NCBI RefSeq assembly: GCF_024584805.1 | Contig: NZ_CP075715.1 | Location: 4,766,526-4,830,525 of the forward strand | Direction: 5' to 3' | DNA from: Streptomyces sp. FIT100 | GTDB lineage: Bacteria; Actinomycetota; Actinomycetes; Streptomycetales; Streptomycetaceae | Length of the DNA stretch: 64,000 nucleotides | Shown: positions 22,454 through 30,381 of the stretch, piece by piece | How the letters are laid out: every line of letters starts with the position of its first letter | Position numbering within the stretch: the stretch's first letter is position 1 | Translations under genes and position numbers: made by a program | The notes under the pieces: generated by a model | The model's input: only the letters and a program-made list of their open reading frames with translations | Database searches by the model: none | Told to the model about the DNA's origin: nothing

Positions 22454-23578
22454 GTGACTGAGATCGAGATCGGGCGCGGCAAGCGCGGCCGCAGGGCGTA
22501 CGCGTTCGACGACATCGCCGTCGTACCGAGCCGGCGCACCCGGGACCCGAAGGAGGTCTCGATCGCGTGGCAGATCGACGCCTACCGCTTCGAGCTGCCC
22601 TTCCTGGCCGCTCCCATGGACTCCGTCGTCTCCCCGCAGACCGCGATCCGCATCGGTGAGCTGGGCGGCCTCGGCGTGCTGAACCTCGAGGGCCTGTGGA
22701 CCCGCTACGAGGACCCGCAGCCGCTGCTCGACGAGATCGCGGAGCTGCCCGCGGAGTCCGCGACCCGCCGCCTCCAGGAGATCTACGCCGCGCCGATCAA
22801 GGAGGAGCTGATCGCGCAGCGCCTGAAGGAGGTCCGCGACGCGGGCGTCGTCACGGCCGCCGCGCTCTCGCCGCAGCGCACCGCCCAGTTCTCCAAGACC
22901 GTCGTCGACGCGGGCGTGGACCTCTTCGTCATCCGCGGCACGACCGTCTCGGCCGAGCACGTCTCGGGCGCCGCTGAGCCGCTGAACCTGAAGCAGTTCA
23001 TCTACGAGCTCGACGTCCCGGTCATCGTCGGCGGCTGCGCCACGTACACCGCCGCCCTGCACCTGATGCGCACCGGCGCGGCCGGTGTCCTCGTCGGCTT
23101 CGGCGGCGGCGCCGCGCACACCACGCGCAACGTGCTGGGCATCCAGGTCCCGATGGCCACGGCGGTCGCCGATGTCGCCGCCGCCCGCCGCGACTACATG
23201 GACGAGTCCGGCGGCCGGTACGTCCACGTCATCGCCGACGGCGGTGTCGGCTGGTCCGGCGACCTGCCGAAGGCGATCGCCTGCGGCGCGGACGCCGTGA
23301 TGATCGGCTCCCCGCTGGCCCGGGCCACCGACGCGCCCGGCCGCGGGCACCACTGGGGCATGGAGGCCGTCCACGAGGACGTGCCGCGCGGCAAGCTGGT
23401 CGACCTCGGCATCGTCGGCACGACGGAGGAGATCCTCACCGGCCCGTCACACACCCCGGACGGCTCGATGAACTTCTTCGGCGCCCTGCGGCGCGCCATG
23501 GCGACCACGGGCTACAGCGAGCTCAAGGAGTTCCAGCGCGTCGAGGTGACGGTCGCGGACTCGCAGCACAAGCGCTGA
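22454..23578 (+). CDS. GuaB3-type IMP dehydrogenase family protein
   Basis: A 374-residue paralogue lacking the CBS domains. The start (EIEIGRGKRGRRAYAFDDIAVVPSRRTRDPKEVS) and VGFGGGAAHTTRNVLGIQVPMAT are typical of the actinobacterial GuaB3 branch. The catalytic loop SICTTR is replaced by AAHTTR, so the Cys needed for IMP oxidation is absent. The true reaction is unknown; some GuaB3-like proteins bind purines. Synteny matches mycobacterial guaB2-guaB3. Confidence 0.92.
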   Translation: MTEIEIGRGKRGRRAYAFDDIAVVPSRRTRDPKEVSIAWQIDAYRFELPFLAAPMDSVVSPQTAIRIGELGGLGVLNLEGLWTRYEDPQPLLDEIAELPAESATRRLQEIYAAPIKEELIAQRLKEVRDAGVVTAAALSPQRTAQFSKTVVDAGVDLFVIRGTTVSAEHVSGAAEPLNLKQFIYELDVPVIVGGCATYTAALHLMRTGAAGVLVGFGGGAAHTTRNVLGIQVPMATAVADVAAARRDYMDESGGRYVHVIADGGVGWSGDLPKAIACGADAVMIGSPLARATDAPGRGHHWGMEAVHEDVPRGKLVDLGIVGTTEEILTGPSHTPDGSMNFFGALRRAMATTGYSELKEFQRVEVTVADSQHKR

Positions 23579-23639
23579 CGCCCGGTTCGCGTCGTACGCA
23601 GTTCGCGTCGTACGCGACGAGCGGCACGAGCGGGTACGA

Positions 23640-23674
23640 CCGGGGCCCGGCACCGTCATGGTGCCGGGCCCCGG
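23640..23674. terminator. Bidirectional terminator
   Basis: CCGGGGCCCGGCACC pairs perfectly with GGTGCCGGGCCCCGG around GTCAT (15-bp stem). It serves the guaB-like gene on the plus strand and the gene ending at 23689 on the minus strand. Confidence 0.9.
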
Positions 23675-23688
23675 TCGTGCATCGGAGG

Positions 23689-24225
23689 TCACTCCGCGGC
23701 GGTGGCCTTCTTGGCGCCGGCGAACGCGGCGACGGCGGCCAGGGCGAAGAAGACGAAGGTCATGAAGTCCTTGCCCTCGTTCCACGCCTGGGTCAGCAGC
23801 GAGAAGTTGTCGAAGAACATCTCGGTCGCGGAGACCTTGAGCTCCTTGGCGGCGAAAATCGCGATGGCGAGGAGCTGCCCGGCGTAGACGGCTCCCAGGG
23901 AGAGCGCAGCGCTCACGACGGGCAGGAGCGGGTTGCGGCCGCCCAGCTTGGCGGCGGCGAAGCCGACCAGGAAGCCGACACCGATGGCGGCCCAGCCGAT
24001 CTCGCGCTCGATCGCCCCGGCGACACCGCCGTAGACGCCGCCGCCGACGAGCGCGGCGACCAGGGCCGCGACGAGGCCGAGAGGCAGGTTGTTGCGGGCC
24101 GGAGCGGGCGCGGGAGCCGGCGCGGACTCCGTGTCGGACGCGTCGGGTGTGCCGGGTGTGCCGGGTGCGTCGGAGGTGGCGCCGTCGGCGAACGGGTTGC
24201 CGGACGGCGGTACGGACTGAGACAT
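23689..24225 (-). CDS. Membrane protein with acidic/Pro-Ala N-terminus
   Basis: A 178-residue protein. A cytoplasmic low-complexity N-terminus (Ala/Pro/Asp/Thr-rich, about residues 1-48) is followed by four hydrophobic segments at about 49-66, 75-92, 102-124 and 152-171. I do not recognise a family. ATG 24225 has GGGGGA upstream. The stop is next to a bidirectional terminator, so it is probably the last gene of its transcript. Confidence 0.75.
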   Translation of the reverse strand: MSQSVPPSGNPFADGATSDAPGTPGTPDASDTESAPAPAPAPARNNLPLGLVAALVAALVGGGVYGGVAGAIEREIGWAAIGVGFLVGFAAAKLGGRNPLLPVVSAALSLGAVYAGQLLAIAIFAAKELKVSATEMFFDNFSLLTQAWNEGKDFMTFVFFALAAVAAFAGAKKATAAE

Positions 24226-24380
24226 GCGGAATCCCCCCACGGGACAAGGAAGCGCACGGATGTGCGACAAGTGGCGCTGGAGGCTAGCACCCCGGCCCGA
24301 CAGCGCACGCCCGGGCTGCCTGAACTGCCTGAACTGCCTGAACGCCCGCCGTGGCCGCCGCTGTGGCCGCGTGTGGGCGC

Positions 24381-25622
24381 CTACAGCCGGTGCGCCGCGC
24401 CCGCAGGAGACGCGCCCCGGGTGTCCAGCAGTACCTGGGCCTTCACGGCCAGGCCCTGGAGGTCGTAGGTGCGGTGGTGCTGGAGCAGGATCGTGAGATC
24501 CGCGTTGGCCGCGGCTTCGTAGAGGGAGTCCGCGCGGGGGACGGGCCGGTCGCGGACCCGCCAGTCGAGGACGTACGGGTCGTGGTAGCTGACGGAGGCG
24601 CCCAGTTCCAACAGGCGCTGGGCGATCTCGGGCGCGGGGGAGCCCTGGAGGTCGGCGAGGTCCGGCTTGTACGTGATGCCGAGCAGCAGCACGCGTGCGC
24701 CGCGCGCGGACTTGCCGTGCTCGTTGAGGAGCGTGGCGCAGCGCTGGATGACGTACTGCGGCATGCGCTCGTTGATGTGGCCCGCCAGTTCGACCAGCCG
24801 CAGCGGACGGTGCGGGCCGATCGTGTCGAGGGGCACCCCGTGGCCGCCGACGCCGGGCCCCGGGCGGAAGGCGTGGAAGCCGAACGGCTTGGTCTCGGCG
24901 CAGCGGATGACGTCCCAGAGGTCGACCCCGAGCTCGTTGCAGAGCACCGCCATCTCGTTGACCAGGGCGATGTTGACGTGCCGGAAGTTGGTTTCCAGAA
25001 GCTTGACGGTCTCGGCCTCGCGCAGTCCGCGTGCGCGGACCACCTTGTCGGTGACGCGCCCGTAGAACGCCGCGGCCGATTCGGTGCAGGCGGGCGTGAG
25101 CCCGCCGATCACCTTCGGGGTGTTGGCGCAGGTGTGGCTGCGGTTGCCCGGGTCGAGCCGGCTGGGGGAGTACGCGAGGTGGAAGTCGCGGCCCGCGCGC
25201 AGCCCGGAGCCCTCCTCCAGGATCGGCCTGAGATAACTCTCCGTAGTGCCCGGAGCGACCGCGGACTCCAGCAGCACGGTCATGTGCGGGCGCAGCCGCG
25301 CGGCCAGCGCGCGGGCGGCGTCGCCGACGGCGGTCAGATCCGGCGCCCGGTCCGCGCCGGGCGGGGTGGGCGCGCAGATGACGGCGGTGCGGACCCGGCC
25401 CAGCTCGGCCGGGTCGGTGGTCGGCCGGAAGCCCCCCGAGAGCATCCGGCGGATCTCGGAGGCGCTGAGCGAACCGTCCACCGGCGGGCGTCCCGCGGCG
25501 AGTTCGGCGACGGCTCCGGGGTCGGTGTCGTAGCCGACGGCGTTGATGCCGGCGGCCACGGCGGCCTGGGCGAGCGGCAGTCCGAGGTGGCCGAGTCCGA
25601 TGACGGCGAGATCTGCGGGCAT
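24381..25622 (-). CDS. Nucleotide-sugar dehydrogenase family protein with altered active site
   Basis: A 413-residue member of the UDP-glucose / UDP-ManNAc dehydrogenase family. Rossmann loop GLGHLG at residues 9-14, then VNIALVNEMAVLCNELGVDLWDVI and GITYKPDLADLQGSPA at the C-terminal domain. Two catalytic residues differ: the usual SPER Glu is Ser154 (SPSRLDPGN), and the usual GGHC Cys is Gly262 (PGVGGHGVPLD). Oxidation to the acid should fail without the Cys, so it is either inactive, does a single step, or has a new role. ATG 25622 follows GAAGGACG. Confidence 0.85.
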   Translation of the reverse strand: MPADLAVIGLGHLGLPLAQAAVAAGINAVGYDTDPGAVAELAAGRPPVDGSLSASEIRRMLSGGFRPTTDPAELGRVRTAVICAPTPPGADRAPDLTAVGDAARALAARLRPHMTVLLESAVAPGTTESYLRPILEEGSGLRAGRDFHLAYSPSRLDPGNRSHTCANTPKVIGGLTPACTESAAAFYGRVTDKVVRARGLREAETVKLLETNFRHVNIALVNEMAVLCNELGVDLWDVIRCAETKPFGFHAFRPGPGVGGHGVPLDTIGPHRPLRLVELAGHINERMPQYVIQRCATLLNEHGKSARGARVLLLGITYKPDLADLQGSPAPEIAQRLLELGASVSYHDPYVLDWRVRDRPVPRADSLYEAAANADLTILLQHHRTYDLQGLAVKAQVLLDTRGASPAGAAHRL

Positions 25623-25900
25623 GGCGGTGAACCGTCCTTCCCGGTAGCCGAAGCTCCCAGTAGCCGAAGGGGACATGGCCCGCAAGTCCTGTGGACGGAA
25701 CGAGTCGGGACCAGCAGGGCACCATGTCACACTAGGCGTAAATATGACCGAAATACGGCATTGCGAGTGTCTGGCAGCCCGAGTGTTGTCCACAGGCGGT
25801 GGCTGAAGTCGGTGAGTGCGGACAGAATCGAGGTTGTGAGCGTGGGCTTTCCGGGCCCGGGCTCGATGAGTCCGACCTACGGGGGCGACGGGAGGCAGTC

Positions 25901-27607
25901 GTGAGGACAGCGACACTGGGGCCTGCTCAGCGGGCCGAGGCGCTTGCCGCGATGGCGGAGCGTGAGCTGGACGTGCTGGTCGTCGGCGCCGGCGTGGTCG
26001 GTGCCGGCACGGCACTGGACGCAGCGACACGAGGACTCTCGACGGGCCTGGTCGAGGCCCGGGACTGGGCGTCGGGCACCTCCAGCAGATCGAGCAAGCT
26101 CATCCACGGCGGGCTGCGCTATCTGGAGATGCTGGACTTCGCGCTGGTCCGGGAGGCCCTCAAGGAGCGCGGACTGCTGCTGGAGCGGCTCGCCCCCCAT
26201 CTCGTCAAGCCCGTGCCGTTCCTCTATCCCCTCCAGCACAAGGGCTGGGAGCGCCTCTACGCGGGCTCGGGCGTCGCGCTGTACGACGCGATGTCGATCT
26301 CCTCGGGCCACGGCCGCGGGCTGCCCACCCACCGCCACCTGTCCCGCAAGCACGCCCTCCAGGTCGCACCCTGCCTGAAGAGGGACGCCCTCGTCGGCGC
26401 CCTGCAGTACTACGACGCCCAGATGGACGACGCCCGCTATGTCGCGACCCTGGTGCGCACGGCCGCGAGCTACGGCGCCCATGTCGCAAGCCGCGCACGG
26501 GTCATCGGCTTTCTGCGGGAGGGCGAGCGGGTCGTCGGCGCCCGTGTGCAGGACGTGGAGGCCGGCGGGGAGTACGAGGTCCGGGCGAAGCAGATCGTCA
26601 ACGCCACGGGGGTGTGGACGGACGACACCCAGGCCCTGATCGGCGAGCGCGGCCAGTTCCACGTCAGGGCGTCCAAGGGCATCCATCTGGTCGTGCCCAA
26701 GGACCGGATCCACTCGACCACCGGGCTCATCCTGCGCACCGAGAAGTCCGTGCTCTTCGTCATCCCCTGGGGCCGCCACTGGATCGTGGGCACGACGGAC
26801 ACCGACTGGGACCTCGACAAGGCCCATCCGGCCGCCTCCAGCGCGGACATCGACTATCTGCTGGAGCACGTCAACTCGGTGCTCGCGGTGCCGCTCAGCC
26901 GCGACGACGTGCAGGGGGTGTACGCGGGGCTGCGGCCGCTCCTCGCCGGCGAGTCGGACGCGACCAGCAAGCTCAGCCGCGAGCACACGGTGGCCCATCC
27001 GGTCCCGGGGCTGGTCGTCGTCGCCGGCGGGAAGTACACGACGTACCGGGTGATGGCGAAGGACGCCGTGGACGCTGCGGTCCACGGCCTGGACCAGCGC
27101 GTGGCCGCCTGCGTCACGGAGGACGTGCCGCTGCTCGGGGCCGAGGGCTACCGGGCGCTGTGGAACGCGCGGGCGAGGATCGCGGCGCGCACGGGCATCC
27201 ATGTCGCCCGGGTGGAGCATCTGCTCAACCGGTACGGCTCGATGACCGAGGAGCTCCTCGAACTCGTCGCGGCCGACCCGCAGCTCGGTGAGCCGCTCAC
27301 CGGCGCGGATGACTATCTGCGCGCGGAGGTCGTCTATGCCGCGTCGCACGAAGGGGCCCGTCATCTGGACGACGTCCTCACACGCCGGACACGGATCTCG
27401 ATCGAGACCTTCGACCGGGGCACGCGCTGTGCGCGCGAGTGCGCGGAGCTGATGGCGCCGGTGCTGGGGTGGGACAAGGAGCACATCGAGAAGGAGGTCG
27501 AGCACTACGAGAAGCGGGTCGAGGCGGAGCGCGAGTCCCAGCGCCAGCCGGACGACCTGACGGCGGACGCGGCCCGCCTGGGCGCACCGGACATCGTCCC
27601 GATCTGA
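25901..27607 (+). CDS. glpD: Glycerol-3-phosphate dehydrogenase (FAD-dependent, GlpD)
   Basis: A 568-residue aerobic GlpD that oxidises glycerol-3-phosphate to dihydroxyacetone phosphate at the membrane and reduces quinone. GTG 25901 has GGGAGG six bases upstream. LDVLVVGAGVVGAGTALDAATRGLSTGLVEARDWASGTSSRSSKLIHGGLRYLE is the FAD site and active-site loop; FVIPWGRHWIVGTTDTDWD is also conserved. The C-terminal third is the helical domain of the family. There is no glpK or glpF next to it. Confidence 0.97.
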   Translation: MRTATLGPAQRAEALAAMAERELDVLVVGAGVVGAGTALDAATRGLSTGLVEARDWASGTSSRSSKLIHGGLRYLEMLDFALVREALKERGLLLERLAPHLVKPVPFLYPLQHKGWERLYAGSGVALYDAMSISSGHGRGLPTHRHLSRKHALQVAPCLKRDALVGALQYYDAQMDDARYVATLVRTAASYGAHVASRARVIGFLREGERVVGARVQDVEAGGEYEVRAKQIVNATGVWTDDTQALIGERGQFHVRASKGIHLVVPKDRIHSTTGLILRTEKSVLFVIPWGRHWIVGTTDTDWDLDKAHPAASSADIDYLLEHVNSVLAVPLSRDDVQGVYAGLRPLLAGESDATSKLSREHTVAHPVPGLVVVAGGKYTTYRVMAKDAVDAAVHGLDQRVAACVTEDVPLLGAEGYRALWNARARIAARTGIHVARVEHLLNRYGSMTEELLELVAADPQLGEPLTGADDYLRAEVVYAASHEGARHLDDVLTRRTRISIETFDRGTRCARECAELMAPVLGWDKEHIEKEVEHYEKRVEAERESQRQPDDLTADAARLGAPDIVPI

Positions 27608-27610
27608 TAG

Positions 27611-27898
27611 CCGCGGTCCGCCTCACCGCGGTCCGGCCCGACTGCGGTGCGGGCCCACGGCGGTCCGGCTCACGGCGGTCCGGCCCGACCGCGGTGCGGG
27701 CTCGCCTCGGTCTGGCCCACCGCGGTCCGGCCCGACCGCGGTGCGGGCTCGCCTCGGTCTGGCCCACCGCGGTCCGGCTCGTCGCGGTGCGGGTTCGCCT
27801 CGGTCTGGCCCACGGCGGTCCGGCTCGTCGCGGTCCGGCTCACCTCGGTCCGGCTCACCGCGGTCCGGCTCGTCCCGATCCGACTCGTCCCGATTCCG
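27611..27898. repeat. Degenerate 15/16-bp tandem repeat array, about 19 units
   Basis: The unit resembles CTCACCGCGGTCCGG with variants ending in CTGG or GCGG. Some units are 16 bp, and a 47-bp block is duplicated exactly at 27684 and 27731. All six frames translate into pentapeptide-like repeats, but no frame has a convincing start or codon pattern. It fills the gap between glpD and the kinase, and I do not call it a gene. Confidence 0.85.
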
Positions 27899-28069
27899 GT
27901 GGTGCACGCCGGGCCGAATCCCCTTCCACAGGCCCGACCTGACACACGGTGGACCCGGGAGACTCACCGGTCCCGGAGTGAGAGAGAATGGGGGCTCTTC
28001 CAGGGCGGGTTACCGCATCGCGCGGAAGCGGCAGGCGCGGGCGAGGATCAGGGATCGCAGAGGGGACGC

Positions 28070-30193
28070 ATGTCGGAGGCGAAGCAGTCGCGGGACACGG
28101 CACCGGAGCCCCTGCGGGACACTGACCGGGACGCTGAGCGCCCCACGGCCAAGGGCTCTGACGAGGGCTCGGAGAAGCGCACGGAAGCGAACACGGGCAC
28201 GGCCGCGGACACCAACAAGACCGCGGACACCGCCAAGGCCACCGGCACCGGCACGGGCGGGAGGGCGGGCGCGGGCGCGGTCCGGGGTGCGGTGAAGACC
28301 GGGGCGGAGGGCCGGCTGCTGGCCGGGCGGTACCGGCTGGGCGGCGTGCTCGGCCGCGGCGGCATGGGCACCGTATGGCGGGCCGTCGACGAGACGCTCG
28401 GCCGTACCGTCGCCGTGAAGGAACTGCGGTTCCCCAACAGCATTGACGAGGACGAGAAGCGACGCCTCATCACGCGCACGCTGCGCGAGGCGAAGGCCAT
28501 CGCCCGGATCCGCAACAACGGCGCCGTGACGGTCTACGACGTCGTCGACGAGGACGACCGGCCATGGATCGTCATGGAGCTCATCGAGGGCAAGTCCCTC
28601 GCCGAAGCCGTGCGCGAGGACGGCGTCCTGACGCCCCGCCGGGCCGCCGAGGTCGGCCTCGCCATCCTCGACGTGCTGCGCTCCGCGCACCGCGAGGGCA
28701 TCCTGCACCGCGATGTGAAGCCGTCCAACGTGCTGATCGCGGAGGACGGCCGGGTCGTGCTCACCGACTTCGGCATCGCCCAGGTCGAGGGCGACCCCTC
28801 CATCACCTCCACCGGCATGCTCGTCGGCGCGCCCTCCTACATCTCGCCGGAGCGCGCCCGCGGCCACCGGCCCGGACCCGCGGCCGATCTGTGGTCGCTG
28901 GGCGGCCTGTTGTACGCGAGCGTCGAGGGCTGCCCCCCGTACGACAAGGGCTCCGCCATCGCGACGCTGACCGCCGTGATGACCGAGCCGCTCGACCCGC
29001 CGAAGAACGCGGGTCCGCTGGAGGAGGTCATCTACGGCCTCCTGGCGAAGGATCCGGCGCAGCGGCTCGACGACGCGGGCGCGCGAGCACTGCTCATGGA
29101 CGTCGTCCACGCCCCGGAGCGGGCGGCCGAGCCGGAGCCGTCGGCCGAGGCGACCAGGGTGGTCCCGCTGCCGCCCGTTCCGCCGGAGCCCACTGCTCCG
29201 GCGGAACCGGCCGCCCCCGCCAAGGACGCGGCGTCCGAGCGTCTGCGCGGCGCCCTGCGCTCCGTGCGCAACGCGGCCGCCGCGGCCGCCACCACATCCG
29301 CCGCGAAGTCCGGACAGAGGTCCGGGCGGGGGTCCTCCGGGCAGAAGGCTGTCGCCGCTCCCGGGCGGCCGGCGTCGCCGCAGGGCACGGCCACACGGCC
29401 TGCTCCCGTACGGGCGCCGCTCACCGACGTGGTGCCCCGGCGCACGCTCGTGATCATCGCCGTCGTCGCGGCGCTCGCCGTCCTCGCCACCGTGCTCGTC
29501 TTCGTCCTGGACGGCGACGGGACCGGCGGCAACCAGGGCAGGACCACGGGTGGTACGACCGCCTCGGCCGGGACCGGCTCTGATGGTGGGACTGCCGGCA
29601 GCGGCAAGGACAAGGGTGACGAGGCCCAGGGCGGCGACCCCGCGAGCGGCGACGCGCAGGGCAGCGGCAGCGGCTCCGGAGGCGCGCAGCCGTCCGACGA
29701 CCCGAAGACCAGTGACCCGGCGACCGGAGGCGGCCTCCCGGCCGGCTACGAGCAGGTGAAGAACGACCAGTTCCACTTCACCATGGCGATGCCGGAGAAC
29801 TTCAGGCTCACCCGCATCGCGGGCCAGAACTCGGGCGGGATCTTCAGCGCGAACGGCGGCTTCCCGCGCGTGCAGGTCGACTTCACGGGCAGCCCGGGGG
29901 ACGATGCGGCGGCGGCCTGGTCGGCCGCGGTCCTCGCCGTCAAGAGCAGCAGCAACGGCTACAAGCACCTCGGCATCAAGCCCGTCGAGTACAACGGCTA
30001 CCCGACCGTCGCCGACTGGAGCTTCGAGCGCACCCAGAGCGGCCAGCGGGTGCGCGTCCTCAACCGAGGCTTCAAGGTCGACGCCAGGCGCGGCTACTCG
30101 ATCATGGTCAGCTGCAAGGCGAGCGAGTGGAACGGCGAGGAGTGCAGGACGCTGCGCGATACGGCGTTCGCCACGTTCGCTCCCAAGGACTGA
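28070..30193 (+). CDS. Membrane Ser/Thr protein kinase (PASTA-less eSTPK)
   Basis: A 707-residue kinase. After about 85 polar residues comes the kinase domain: GRGGMG, Lys117, HRDVKPSN (His213, Asp215), and DFG at Asp233. A Pro/Ala linker leads to one membrane helix at about 459-482, then a Gly/Ser-rich stalk and a sensor domain of about 140 residues (GYEQVKNDQFHFTMAMPENFRLTR). That ectodomain resembles those of the two neighbouring proteins. ATG 28070 follows AGGGGA. The related S. coelicolor cluster is reported to affect spore-wall synthesis. Confidence 0.92.
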   Translation: MSEAKQSRDTAPEPLRDTDRDAERPTAKGSDEGSEKRTEANTGTAADTNKTADTAKATGTGTGGRAGAGAVRGAVKTGAEGRLLAGRYRLGGVLGRGGMGTVWRAVDETLGRTVAVKELRFPNSIDEDEKRRLITRTLREAKAIARIRNNGAVTVYDVVDEDDRPWIVMELIEGKSLAEAVREDGVLTPRRAAEVGLAILDVLRSAHREGILHRDVKPSNVLIAEDGRVVLTDFGIAQVEGDPSITSTGMLVGAPSYISPERARGHRPGPAADLWSLGGLLYASVEGCPPYDKGSAIATLTAVMTEPLDPPKNAGPLEEVIYGLLAKDPAQRLDDAGARALLMDVVHAPERAAEPEPSAEATRVVPLPPVPPEPTAPAEPAAPAKDAASERLRGALRSVRNAAAAAATTSAAKSGQRSGRGSSGQKAVAAPGRPASPQGTATRPAPVRAPLTDVVPRRTLVIIAVVAALAVLATVLVFVLDGDGTGGNQGRTTGGTTASAGTGSDGGTAGSGKDKGDEAQGGDPASGDAQGSGSGSGGAQPSDDPKTSDPATGGGLPAGYEQVKNDQFHFTMAMPENFRLTRIAGQNSGGIFSANGGFPRVQVDFTGSPGDDAAAAWSAAVLAVKSSSNGYKHLGIKPVEYNGYPTVADWSFERTQSGQRVRVLNRGFKVDARRGYSIMVSCKASEWNGEECRTLRDTAFATFAPKD

Positions 30194-30381
30194 ACAGGCC
30201 ACGTATCGTGAGATGTCGCGGACCGTACGCAGCCGCAAGAGGCCGGTGAACGACCGGAATTGACGGTTTCGTACGGTCTTCGGGGCGCCCAGGTGTCCCG
30301 GGGGTGGCGAGTGAACCGAAGGGGCCTGGGCGCCCCGGAGGTGGACCGAGCCGAAGATCAGCGCGCTGCTGGGGAGGCGTC

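Noticed and set aside
27620..27950. A pentapeptide-repeat protein gene
   Set aside because: Every frame gives short repeats because the period is near 15; there is no start, ribosome site or third-position bias, and the kinase start is well supported at 28070.
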